Shown: positions 8,798 to 17,924 of the stretch, one piece after another | Position numbering within the stretch: position 1 is the stretch's first letter | Layout: every line of letters begins with the position of its first letter | Assembly (NCBI RefSeq): GCF_000315445.1 | Contig: NZ_JH992957.1 | Location: forward strand, 414,103 to 478,102 | Length of the DNA: 64,000 nucleotides | DNA from: Alloiococcus otitis ATCC 51267 | GTDB lineage: Bacteria > Bacillota > Bacilli > Lactobacillales > Carnobacteriaceae_A | Direction: 5' to 3' | Notes under the pieces: model-generated | Told to the model about the DNA's origin: nothing | What the model saw: the letters and a program-made list of their open reading frames with translations, nothing else | Databases searched by the model: none | Program-made: the position numbers and the translations under genes

Positions 8798-11700
8798 ATG
8801 GGACTACACTTCAAGCTAGGGCGGAACCGGCTCAACCAGGACCAGGTCAGGGCCCAGCAACTATTTGACCTGGTTCAGCAAGAAGATTTAGACCAGGTTT
8901 ATTACCTGATCCCCGACCACCTCAAATTTGAATCAGAAGTCAATATATTAGACTTTTTCAAAGAGAAAAGCCAGGCCAAAGCAGCTGGCATGATCAAAGT
9001 CCAGGTTTACAGTTTTACCCGGCTTGCTTGGGCCTTGCTGTCGGATTCGGCCATGGTTAACCGGACTCGCCTATCCCAAACAGGTCTAGCGGTCATGGTC
9101 AAAAAAATAATGCTGGAGTTAAAGCAAGACAAGGTAGACCTCCTAGTTTACCAAGGACAAGAGGCCTATCCGGGCTTTATCAGTAAGTTGACCGACCTCC
9201 TCTTGGAATTTCGTTCGGGTTTGATCGAAGCTGAGGACCTGACCCAAATAAAGGATCAGTTGGATCAAGAGGGGCAAAGCTTTCGGAAACTGGCTGACTT
9301 AGAAAAAATCTACCCCAAATTTTTAGAGGAATTGAGTCAAAAATACTTAGACCAAGAAGATATTTTAAAGACCCTAGTCGATTATATTAAAGGTCATGAC
9401 TTTTCCCAAACTGTTTTTGTCATTGACCATTACGACAGTTTTTCTAGCCAGGAGATGGACTTGATAAAAGCCCTCTTAGAAAATGCCAAAGACGTCTACC
9501 TCTACTTAAACCTGGACAAGGCTTACCCTAATAACTATCCCCCCCTCCTAGATATTTTTTACCAGTCGGGCAAGACCTACCAGCAGGTCTTTCAACTAGC
9601 CCAGACCATCCCAGACCTAGCTATCCAAACAGACTATATTGACCCATCCGGCTACCAAGTAGGGATTAAGCCCGGCATTTTAGACTTGGAAGACTATTGG
9701 TATCGAACTTATAGTCAAAACCAGAAGGGTAGTCCAGTCCAGTCCAGCCAATTGAAAGACCGGGTTCAGATTACTGAAGTTTTAACTATCCAAGATGAAG
9801 TCCACTACCTAGCCAATAAAATCAAGCAATTTGTCGCTTCTGCTTCCTACCGTTACAAGGATATTTTGGTAGTGGGTCGGGATCTCTCTGATTACAAAAA
9901 TAGCTTGGTTCCTATCTTTAACCAAGAAGGGATACCCGTCTTCTTTGACCTAACAGATTCCATGAGCCAGCACCCCCTCGTGGAATTTTTGCTAGCTGCC
10001 ATCCGAATCGTCCTCTACAACTTCCAGTACCCAGATGTCATGCGTTTTTTACGGTCAGAGTTATACTTGCCAAATGACCAAGAAAAAACCACCAGTCCAA
10101 AGGCTTGGCGGGCCAAGGTAGACCAAACTGAAAACGTCCTCTTAGCCTATGGTTACCAAGGACCGGCCTGGACCAGGGGTGAGGATTGGGTTTATGACCG
10201 GATCAGTAGGGGAAGGGAAGACCAGGAGCAAAGTCTAGAAGAAAAACGAATCCAAGAAACCAGTAACCAGGTCAGAAGTCAACTCCACCGCTTGTTTGAC
10301 CCCTTGATCAAAAGCTTAAACCAAGACCACATAACCAACCGACAGGCAATGCTAGCTATTTATGATTTTATGGAAAAATGTCAGGTGAAGGACCGAATTT
10401 TAGCCTGGCGGGACCAGGCCTTAGAAGCCCAAGATCTAGACCAGTCTAAGCGTCACGAGCAGGCCTGGCATAGTCTTATCTCCCTTTTTGATGAATATAT
10501 TGAAGTAATGGGGGACTACCCATGGGACGGGGAAGAATTTCTTGCCATGATTGAGCTTGCCTTTGAAAGCACGGAATTTTCTAACGTTCCACCAAGGCTG
10601 GACCAGGTTACGGTGACTAGTCGACTGGACTGGGACCGGACCAGCCGTCATCCCATCGTCTTTTACCTTGGCATGAACGAAAGTAACTTTCCCCAAGCTA
10701 TTGACAACCAAAGTATTTTAGACGACCAAGACCGGCAAGTCTTCCAGGACTACCTCCAAGAGAATCCTTTAAAAAATTTGCGGTCTAGTAGTGAGGAAAG
10801 GTTGGCTGACGAAGCTTATACAGCTTACAAGGCTTTTAACCTAGCCAGCCAGTACCTTTTCTTTAGCTATAGTCAAAAACAAGATGGGGCTTCAGACCAT
10901 AGTCTCAGTCCCTATCTCAAACAAGTTCAGCAGGCCTTTGACCTTGAGATATACCAGCAGGGAAGGTTAGGAGACTTAATCCAGGACCCCCATCCGAAAG
11001 ATTTAGACCAAGTCCTGGCTTCCAAGTACCAATTGGCCAACCTAACCCTCTTGGCTTTCCGCTTAGACAGGGAAAAGCAAATTCCTCTCCACCCCCTATG
11101 GGCCAAGCTGGCAACTTACTTGGCTGCCCAAGACCAGGGGCAATTAAGAAGGATTTTTTCATCCTTGGACTTTAAAAATATCCCAGTCCCATTAGGGGAA
11201 AAACTGGCCCAAGACTTGTACGGTAAGGACCTTTACTTGTCTGTCTCCCAGCTTGAGACCTACTATAAGGACCCCTACAATCACTTCTTGCAGTACGGCT
11301 TGAAATTAAAAGACCGAGACCAATTAGAATTGACTCCGGCAGAGTCCGGTTCTTACTACCATGACATCTTAGACCAGGTCATCAGTGAAGTTATCGCCTC
11401 CAAGCAAGATCTGGCAGACATAGACCCGGCCGACCTAGAAGACTTGGCCCAAGACCGAGCCAGAAACTTGTTAGAAGACCCCCGCTACAAGGTTCTATCA
11501 GCTTCCAATCAGATGGCTTTCATAAGAGACCAACTCCTTAAAAATGTTAACCGCCGTCTTAAATCCACCCACAAGCACTTTCAGTCCTCCCATATGCGGC
11601 CCTACCTGACTGAATTAAACTTTGGCCTGGGCTCGTCTGACACCAGCCTGCCAGCCTATGAAATTCCTTTAAGTGACCAGTCCACTGTTTACTTGCGGGG

Positions 11701-12427
11701 TAAAATCGACCGGGTGGACTTGATGTCTGACCCAAATCGGGGAGAAGACCACAAGTATTTGCAAATTGTCGACTACAAGTCCAGCAAAAAAAGCCTTAAG
11801 GCAAGTGAATTAAATGCCGGTCTGTCCTTGCAACTCTTGACCTACTTTGATACAGTCTTAAAATATTATGACCAGCTAGACTTAAACTTAGCAGGCCTAA
11901 AACCCCTGGCTGCCCTTTATTCTCAGATCCATATGCCTAAAATCATGGTAGACAAGCTTTTAAATGAAGCCGACCTAAACCAAAAAATCAATAAGGAATT
12001 AAAATACCAGGGCCTCTTGCTGGATGAACCCAAAGCATTAGACCTACTAGATGTGAACCTACAAGACACTAATGGTTATTCTGACTACTATCCCTACATG
12101 AAAAAGAAAGATGGTAGTTTTTCAATCCGAAGACCCAACCAATTGATTAAACCAGCAGACTTGGAATTGTTGCTCCACCACAACCGGCAATTAATCGCTA
12201 AAGCTGGCCAAGACATCCTCTCTGGCAAGTTAGTGATGAAACCTTATTATGGAGTGGACCATATTGATACTGTTTCAGGGCCCTACCACGCTATTTCCCA
12301 ATTTGATGTTTTGCTAGCAGAAAACCAGTACCAATACTTAACAACCTTTGATTCGATGGAAGACTATCTAGCCCATTTGCAAAAACTCTACCAAAAAGAT
12401 GGAGGAGACCATGACCCAAGACACTAA
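8798..12427 (+). CDS. rexB: RexB (AddB-type) subunit of the RexAB helicase-nuclease
   Basis: Subunit of the RexAB (AddAB) complex that resects double-strand breaks for RecA-dependent repair. It has 1,209 residues. It resembles streptococcal RexB more than Bacillus AddB: the N-terminus has no Walker A box. The C-terminal nuclease domain (about residues 800-1150) carries QIVDYKSSKKSLKASEL followed by LSLQLLTYFD, the RecB-type nuclease core. The protein contains a single cysteine (in EKCQVKDR), so the four-cysteine iron-sulfur staple of classical AddB is absent: SQLETYYKDPYNHF and the extreme C-terminus lack Cys. Its end overlaps rexA by 17 bp. Confidence 0.93.
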   Translation: MGLHFKLGRNRLNQDQVRAQQLFDLVQQEDLDQVYYLIPDHLKFESEVNILDFFKEKSQAKAAGMIKVQVYSFTRLAWALLSDSAMVNRTRLSQTGLAVMVKKIMLELKQDKVDLLVYQGQEAYPGFISKLTDLLLEFRSGLIEAEDLTQIKDQLDQEGQSFRKLADLEKIYPKFLEELSQKYLDQEDILKTLVDYIKGHDFSQTVFVIDHYDSFSSQEMDLIKALLENAKDVYLYLNLDKAYPNNYPPLLDIFYQSGKTYQQVFQLAQTIPDLAIQTDYIDPSGYQVGIKPGILDLEDYWYRTYSQNQKGSPVQSSQLKDRVQITEVLTIQDEVHYLANKIKQFVASASYRYKDILVVGRDLSDYKNSLVPIFNQEGIPVFFDLTDSMSQHPLVEFLLAAIRIVLYNFQYPDVMRFLRSELYLPNDQEKTTSPKAWRAKVDQTENVLLAYGYQGPAWTRGEDWVYDRISRGREDQEQSLEEKRIQETSNQVRSQLHRLFDPLIKSLNQDHITNRQAMLAIYDFMEKCQVKDRILAWRDQALEAQDLDQSKRHEQAWHSLISLFDEYIEVMGDYPWDGEEFLAMIELAFESTEFSNVPPRLDQVTVTSRLDWDRTSRHPIVFYLGMNESNFPQAIDNQSILDDQDRQVFQDYLQENPLKNLRSSSEERLADEAYTAYKAFNLASQYLFFSYSQKQDGASDHSLSPYLKQVQQAFDLEIYQQGRLGDLIQDPHPKDLDQVLASKYQLANLTLLAFRLDREKQIPLHPLWAKLATYLAAQDQGQLRRIFSSLDFKNIPVPLGEKLAQDLYGKDLYLSVSQLETYYKDPYNHFLQYGLKLKDRDQLELTPAESGSYYHDILDQVISEVIASKQDLADIDPADLEDLAQDRARNLLEDPRYKVLSASNQMAFIRDQLLKNVNRRLKSTHKHFQSSHMRPYLTELNFGLGSSDTSLPAYEIPLSDQSTVYLRGKIDRVDLMSDPNRGEDHKYLQIVDYKSSKKSLKASELNAGLSLQLLTYFDTVLKYYDQLDLNLAGLKPLAALYSQIHMPKIMVDKLLNEADLNQKINKELKYQGLLLDEPKALDLLDVNLQDTNGYSDYYPYMKKKDGSFSIRRPNQLIKPADLELLLHHNRQLIAKAGQDILSGKLVMKPYYGVDHIDTVSGPYHAISQFDVLLAENQYQYLTTFDSMEDYLAHLQKLYQKDGGDHDPRH

Positions 12428-15400
12428 ACCTAATTATACACCTGAACAAAAAGAAGCCATCTACCATACTGGCCATGATATTCTAGTTTCGGCCTCGGCT
12501 GGTTCGGGAAAAACCATGGTCTTGGTTGAACGCATCCTTAACTTAGTCAGCCAAGGAGCCGATATTACCGACTTATTGGTAGTGACCTTTACCAAGGCGG
12601 CGGCCCAGGAAATGAAAGAACGGATCCAGGCCAAGATCCAAGACCAAATTAGCCAGGCCCCATCTGGCAGTAACCTTAAAAACCACCTAATTAAGCAATT
12701 ACCCTTGATCAACCAAGCCAATATTTCCACCATCCACTCCTTTTGTTCTAAGGTTATCCAAAAATATTACTATTTGATTGATATGGATCCAGTCTTCCGC
12801 ATGTTGACAGACCAAACCGAAATCGACCTGGTCCAAGAGCGTATATTAGATGACTGCATCAATTTGAAGTTAGAAGACCAAAACCCTAGCTTTTACCGCC
12901 TGCTAGAGATGTTTGCTGGCCCTAGTAACTTGGACCCTTTTAAAGACATGGTTCGGTCTATCTATCAATCTGCCCTGGCCAGACCCGACAGTATCAAATG
13001 GTTGAGTGAGCTGGGCCAGACCTACCAAGTAGATGACCTCAAGGACCTTTCCATCTACCAGGATGAAATTAAAGGAGACATCCGCTCTAGTTTAGACCTG
13101 GCTATCGACCATTACGACCAGATCTTAAACCTGGTCCAAGGGGAGGCTGGCCTTGAAAAATTCCAGGACAAATTTGGGGAAGTTCGCCAAAAACTAGTCA
13201 GTTTTCAAGACCTAGTCCAAAAAGACCAATTGGATGACTTTTACCTACAAGGTCAAGCCATGAAATTTCCTAAAAAACCGGCACTGCCCAAAGACTACAA
13301 GGAAGACCCCCATTACCAGGCCCTGGATGAAGAGGTCAAGGCTTTAAATAATAGTGGTAAAAAAGCTTTTAACAGCCTCATTGAAGACTATTTCACCATC
13401 AAGCCCAGTGACCAAGTGGATAAGATTAACAAGTTAAGACCCTTGGTGGAGTCCTTGGTTGAACTCCTTTTAGAATTCCACCAGTCTTTTTCAGCTGAAA
13501 AAGAAAAGATGCGGGCCTTAGACTTTAATGACCTGGAGCACAAGACACTCGATATCTTAAGCCATGAATCAGGGGTGGCCCAGGCTTATTACCAAGATCT
13601 TTTCCAAGAAATCTTAATTGATGAATACCAAGACATCAATGTCCTCCAGGAAGCTATTTTATCCAGCCTGGCTAAGCCAGGAGCGGGTAACCGCTTTATG
13701 GTGGGGGATGTCAAGCAGTCCATTTATGGCTTCCGCCTGGCTGAACCCAAGCTCTTTATTGACAAGTATGACCGCTTTGGCCACGACCCGGTCAAGGAGC
13801 GGATTATCTTACAGGAAAACTTCCGGTCCCGTAATACAGTCTTGGACTTTATCAACTATATCTTTCACCAAATCATGGACCGGGACCTGGGCGACGTAGT
13901 TTACGATCAAGCCGCCCAGTTAAATGTGGGTAACCCAAACTTTCCCAATGAGACGGATGACTTGGATTCCAAGCAAACTGAATTCCTCATCTACCAAAGC
14001 AAGGGGGAAGATTCAGATAGGGAAGGGGAGATACCCCCCCAAGATGGGATCCGCGAAAGTAACCAAGGTCAGTACCGGATGGTGGCCCAAAAAATTAAGG
14101 ACCTGGTGGATTCTGGCTTTTTGATTTACGACAAAAAAGCAGACCGAAACCGCCCCCTCCAATACCGAGATATTGCTATTTTAACCCCAACCAAGAATAA
14201 CAACTTGGTGATTAGTGAAGAATTTAAGGCATTGGGCATCCCAGTGGCTATTAACAATACTGAAAATTACTTCCAGCGGACCGAGATCAAGACCATGATG
14301 TCTATCTTGAAGATTATTGACAACCCCTTGCAAGATATTCCCCTGGTCGCCGTCTTACGGTCCATGGTCCTGGGTTTAACCGAACCCGAATTAGCCAAAA
14401 TCCGTCTCATCAACCGCCAGGGCCTCTACTTCCATGCCTTAGAAGACTATGCCAAGGCCAAGAAGAACAAGGTTGACCCTAACTTGCAGGTCAAGGTTCA
14501 AGGCTTTTTAAGCCAGTTGGAAGAATGGCGGGACTATGCTAAATTTCATTCCCTGGTGGACTTGATCTGGAAGGTTTACCAAGACACCAACTACCTAGAG
14601 TATGTGGCTGGTTTACAGTCAGGCCAACAAAGGCAAAACAACCTCCATGCCCTGTATGAACGAGCAGGGGCCTATGAAGCTTCTTCCTTCAAGGGTCTTT
14701 TCCAATTCATTAAATTTATTGAAAGCATGCAGAAAAAAGACAAGGACCTGGCTGAACCTGTCAGTGTGACGGAAGATGAGGATGCTGTCCGTGTTATGAC
14801 CATCCATGCTAGCAAGGGCTTAGAATTTCCCATCGTCTTTTTGACCGATAGCTCTAAGAAATTTAATGTCAGTGATGCCCAGGGAGACTATGCTGTCGAC
14901 AGCCACCAAGGTTTGGGGCTCAACTATATTGATACTGACCAACAGCTTAAATACCCCACCTGGCTCAACAAGGGTATCCAAGCTAAACGAATGCGGCAGT
15001 TGATTTCAGAACAAATGCGGGTCCTCTATGTTGCATTGACCCGGGCTGAACAGAAGCTTTTTATCACCGGTACGACAAAGACTAAAGAAGACCTCCTTAA
15101 GAAGTGGAAGACGGTCCAAAGTCAGACGAATACCACCTTGTCCATTAAAGAAAGGCTCAAGCCCGATGACGGCTTCCTCAATTGGCTGGGTAAGGGGATT
15201 ATCCGCCACCCCTTGAGCCAAGATTTAAGGGACCAAAAGGACAGTCCGCTCCTGGCTTTCCAAGATATTTCCTTTCAAATTCACTTCTTCAATGAAGCCG
15301 ACTTGGTCAAATCTAGTTCTAACCCTGACCAAGGACCAGGGGAGGGGGATAGTCAAGATATTAACACTCAAACAGCTAAGTTAAATCCTAGCCAAGACTG

Positions 15401-16175
15401 GGGCCAGGATGAAGAAGACCTTAAGCAAGAACTGGACCAAGCCAAGGCCTATCTTTCCTATCATTACCCCCACCAGCTTGCTGTTAATACCACCAGCTAC
15501 CAATCTGTTTCTGAAATTAAACGCTTTTTTGAAGTAGATGAAGGATTGGAAAAGATGGACTTCACCGGTCAAGGGAGCAAACCCAACCGTTATGTCAGCC
15601 AAGACTTAGCAGACCCCCAATTTATCCAAAAGGGAAGCCAGGCTAAACCTTCTTCCAAGGATATCGGGTCAGCTACCCACTTAGTCCTACAAAAATGCGA
15701 TCTCAGCCAGCCAGTGACAGCCCAGGCCATCCAAGCCGTCATAGACCAGCTGGTTAACCAGGAAGTGATCGACCAAAACTTGGCGAATTACATCGACCAA
15801 AACTCCCTGGTTAAGTTATTCGCAGGAGAATTTGGCCATTTCTTGCAAGACCATGCCAGTCAGGTCAAACGCGAACAGCCTTTTTCTCTCTTGTTGGAAG
15901 CAGGCGACCTTTTCCACTTGGATACCCAGGAAGAGGACAGTGTATTAATCCACGGGGTTATTGATGGTTTTGTTCAAGTTGGTAAGGAGATTACCCTCTT
16001 TGACTACAAGACCGACCAGCTAGGCCACTATCAAGATCCCGACCAAGTCTTAAGAGAGCGCTACAAGGGGCAAATAGCCCTTTATAAACGAGCCTTAGAG
16101 ACTATTTATCCTGATAGTCGGGTCAGTCATGCCTACCTGGTCTCAACAGACCTGAACCGGGCCATTGAAGTTTAA
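12411..16175 (+). CDS. rexA: RexA (AddA-type) helicase-nuclease subunit
   Basis: UvrD-like 3'-5' helicase with a C-terminal RecB-type nuclease; partner of RexB in double-strand break resection. Helicase motifs in order: SASAGSGKTMVLVERI (Walker A), LIDEYQDINVLQ (II), ENFRSRNTVLDFI (IV region), VMTIHASKGLEFPIVFL (V) and QMRVLYVALTRAEQKLF (VI). The nuclease domain shows GSATHLVLQ, IHGVIDGF, and LFDYKTDQLGHY with downstream YKGQIALYKRALE. The ATG at 12411 follows GGAGGA at 12401-12406 and gives 1,254 residues; an ATG at 12399 overlaps the ribosome site and is less likely. It is translationally coupled to rexB. Confidence 0.95.
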   Translation: MTQDTKPNYTPEQKEAIYHTGHDILVSASAGSGKTMVLVERILNLVSQGADITDLLVVTFTKAAAQEMKERIQAKIQDQISQAPSGSNLKNHLIKQLPLINQANISTIHSFCSKVIQKYYYLIDMDPVFRMLTDQTEIDLVQERILDDCINLKLEDQNPSFYRLLEMFAGPSNLDPFKDMVRSIYQSALARPDSIKWLSELGQTYQVDDLKDLSIYQDEIKGDIRSSLDLAIDHYDQILNLVQGEAGLEKFQDKFGEVRQKLVSFQDLVQKDQLDDFYLQGQAMKFPKKPALPKDYKEDPHYQALDEEVKALNNSGKKAFNSLIEDYFTIKPSDQVDKINKLRPLVESLVELLLEFHQSFSAEKEKMRALDFNDLEHKTLDILSHESGVAQAYYQDLFQEILIDEYQDINVLQEAILSSLAKPGAGNRFMVGDVKQSIYGFRLAEPKLFIDKYDRFGHDPVKERIILQENFRSRNTVLDFINYIFHQIMDRDLGDVVYDQAAQLNVGNPNFPNETDDLDSKQTEFLIYQSKGEDSDREGEIPPQDGIRESNQGQYRMVAQKIKDLVDSGFLIYDKKADRNRPLQYRDIAILTPTKNNNLVISEEFKALGIPVAINNTENYFQRTEIKTMMSILKIIDNPLQDIPLVAVLRSMVLGLTEPELAKIRLINRQGLYFHALEDYAKAKKNKVDPNLQVKVQGFLSQLEEWRDYAKFHSLVDLIWKVYQDTNYLEYVAGLQSGQQRQNNLHALYERAGAYEASSFKGLFQFIKFIESMQKKDKDLAEPVSVTEDEDAVRVMTIHASKGLEFPIVFLTDSSKKFNVSDAQGDYAVDSHQGLGLNYIDTDQQLKYPTWLNKGIQAKRMRQLISEQMRVLYVALTRAEQKLFITGTTKTKEDLLKKWKTVQSQTNTTLSIKERLKPDDGFLNWLGKGIIRHPLSQDLRDQKDSPLLAFQDISFQIHFFNEADLVKSSSNPDQGPGEGDSQDINTQTAKLNPSQDWGQDEEDLKQELDQAKAYLSYHYPHQLAVNTTSYQSVSEIKRFFEVDEGLEKMDFTGQGSKPNRYVSQDLADPQFIQKGSQAKPSSKDIGSATHLVLQKCDLSQPVTAQAIQAVIDQLVNQEVIDQNLANYIDQNSLVKLFAGEFGHFLQDHASQVKREQPFSLLLEAGDLFHLDTQEEDSVLIHGVIDGFVQVGKEITLFDYKTDQLGHYQDPDQVLRERYKGQIALYKRALETIYPDSRVSHAYLVSTDLNRAIEV

Positions 16176-16189
16176 CTTGTATTATAAAT

Positions 16190-16235
16190 ACTCAAGTTGG
16201 AAGTTTCTGCTTCCAGCTTGGGTTATTTGCTTTTG
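16190..16235 (+). terminator. Hairpin/terminator after rexA
   Basis: A stem of about 14 bp with two G-U pairs forms between 16190-16203 and 16210-16223 and is followed by a T-rich stretch. It sits 15 bp after the rexA stop codon. Its core (TTGGAAG...CTTCCAGCT) is nearly the same as in the terminator at 16508-16545. Confidence 0.7.
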
Positions 16236-16256
16236 ATAGAATTATAAAATTTGTTA

Positions 16257-16407
16257 TTCTCAAACTGAGGGTCTAGTTTGAGAATTTTTCACCGGTTTTC
16301 TAAAATAACAACCATTATTTGAGAAATTTGGCGGACTTTTCTCAAACAACTATTGTTATTCGAGAATCTCTCAACTTTTTTCTCAAACAACATTAGTTAT
16401 ACGAGAA
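16257..16407. repeat. Four tandem 28-bp imperfect palindromes with an exact 41-bp period
   Basis: Palindromic units start at 16257, 16298, 16339 and 16380. Each unit is 28 bp (outer arms TTCTC...GAGAA, inner AAC...GTT in the last two units) and is followed by a 13-bp spacer of unrelated sequence, so the period is exactly 41 bp. The arms are degenerate between units, but the inverted symmetry is kept in each. In the third unit the two arm mismatches become G-U pairs if the minus strand is read as RNA. No open frame covers the array. It lies between the convergent ends of rexA and the glycosidase-like gene, each closed by its own terminator. Confidence 0.85.
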
Positions 16408-16507
16408 TTTTAAAATCCAGGTCATTTACTCCAGAAGGTGGCATCTGACTGGCCGTTTTAAAAATGATACTGTATTGGCTTCAGCAAAGCCATTTAGCAG
16501 GTAAGCA

Positions 16508-16545
16508 AAAAGCCTAGTTGGAAGCTAACTTCCAGCTAGGCTTTT
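16508..16545 (-). terminator. Terminator of the exported-protein operon
   Basis: A 17-bp stem (16508-16524 with 16529-16545, one G-U) around a CTAA loop, flanked by A/T runs on both sides. It lies 6 bp beyond the stop of the leftward gene and probably works in both directions. Confidence 0.88.
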
Positions 16546-16550
16546 CATTT

Positions 16551-17924
16551 CTATTCTGCTTCGCTTTCATTTTCTGTTTGTCCCTCAAAGGAGTAGGTAG
16601 CACCCTGGGAGTAGTTGTTGCTAGCATCCCAAAGGAGGAACTCATCAACCCCATTATCATGGAGGGCCTTGACTTGGTCGGTGACTTCTTGCGCACCATA
16701 TTCCTTGTAGTTTCCTGCTCCAAGGTAGCTAGCTGTAAAGTCTTGGATCCAAGGTCTGGATTGGGGTGCATCACTGCCCAGTTCATCGAGGAGGACATTT
16801 TCTAACTTCATGTATTCATCGACAGTGCTGTAAGGTTCTAGGTCGGGCTTTTCAATGCCAAAGTTACCTGGCCCCCAGTGGCTAGGGTAGACCATGGCCG
16901 AAATGGCATCCACATGTTCAGAAATACCTTGGAAGCTTTGTCCGATACCAGGTGCTTCTTGGATAGCTGCTGCATAGCCAAAAATATCAACGGAAACGTC
17001 CACATTATAAGGGATGAGTTCATTTCTGGCATGTTCGACAAAGCTCTTAACGGTGTCAATCCTTTGTTCAGAATTTGTAGTGGAGTCATCATATTTGCCC
17101 CGACTGTATTGGAGTTCTTCGTCCCGAGTTTCAAAACCTTCTGGGAAGCGGACATAGTCAAATTGGATATCGCGGAAGCCAACTTCAGCGGCTGCCTTGG
17201 CGATTTCAATGTTGTAGTCCCAAACTTCCTGCTCGTAAGGGTTAACGAAGGCTTCGCCCCGGCCATTTTTCCAAAGCGTTCCATCCGCCTGGGTAAAGGA
17301 TAAGTCCGGTCTTTCTTCAGCTAGGACTGTATCTTTAAAGACAACAATCCGGGCGATAGGGTAGATGTCATTTTCCTTAAGGGTCTCAACAACTTCCTCA
17401 GCATCAGAAAAGGGGTTGCTGGCATTTTGGATGGCCTGGCTATCGCTGTCAAAATCCAAAACGACTTGCCCGTAATCTTCCTTGACATCGATCACCATGG
17501 AGTTCAAGTCAGTGGAATTCACCATGTTGATTAAGTTTTGGAAGTTAGCTTCTGCTGTCGTTGGGCCGGTTACGTAAATCCCCTTAACCCCATCTTCAGG
17601 GTAGGCTACAACTTCATCGGGACCGTAAGACAATTCGGGAGGGAAGTTTTTGGGGATGGCTAGGATAGGATCTTCATTAATGCGGAGGGGGCCATCCAAT
17701 TCCACTTCCTGGTCTTGATCATCGCCAGCTTCTTCACCACCATCTTCTTCATTTTCTGAACCTGCTTGGTCCTCTTGGTCTTCCTGACCGTCTGTTTCTT
17801 GGTCTTGGACAGCTTCTGTATTTTCGTCAGCTTGGTCACTTTCTTCTTGGGCTAGGGCAGGGAGGCTAGCTGAAGACAAGATTAGGAAACTGACCAGCGA
17901 GCCGATTAATTTTTTATGCGGCAT
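16551..17924 (-). CDS. Exported glycosidase-like protein (DUF4015/COG1306 family)
   Basis: A predicted secreted (beta/alpha)8-barrel protein of the family often annotated as putative glycoside hydrolase; no substrate is established. With the ATG at 17924 the protein has 457 residues: a signal peptide (positive start, then LIGSLVSFLILSSASLPALA, cleavage after ALA), a low-complexity acidic Glu/Asp/Gln segment to about residue 90, then the barrel domain. Family landmarks are VKGIYVTGPT, MVIDVKEDYG, PIARIVVFKD, RDIQFDYVRFPEGF and AISAMVYPSHW. Its start lies inside the 3' end of the upstream deacetylase gene, so the two are coupled. The context suggests a role in cell wall or surface polysaccharide turnover. 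Confidence 0.82.
   Translation of the reverse strand: MPHKKLIGSLVSFLILSSASLPALAQEESDQADENTEAVQDQETDGQEDQEDQAGSENEEDGGEEAGDDQDQEVELDGPLRINEDPILAIPKNFPPELSYGPDEVVAYPEDGVKGIYVTGPTTAEANFQNLINMVNSTDLNSMVIDVKEDYGQVVLDFDSDSQAIQNASNPFSDAEEVVETLKENDIYPIARIVVFKDTVLAEERPDLSFTQADGTLWKNGRGEAFVNPYEQEVWDYNIEIAKAAAEVGFRDIQFDYVRFPEGFETRDEELQYSRGKYDDSTTNSEQRIDTVKSFVEHARNELIPYNVDVSVDIFGYAAAIQEAPGIGQSFQGISEHVDAISAMVYPSHWGPGNFGIEKPDLEPYSTVDEYMKLENVLLDELGSDAPQSRPWIQDFTASYLGAGNYKEYGAQEVTDQVKALHDNGVDEFLLWDASNNYSQGATYSFEGQTENESEAE

Noticed and set aside
16257..16407. CRISPR array
   Set aside because: Units of 28 bp are periodic, but they are degenerate, strongly palindromic, separated by only 13 bp, and no cas gene is near.
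16838..17284. 148-residue frame inside the glycosidase-like gene (same strand, other frame)
   Set aside because: No ribosome site and no recognisable composition; the main frame has a signal peptide and family motifs.
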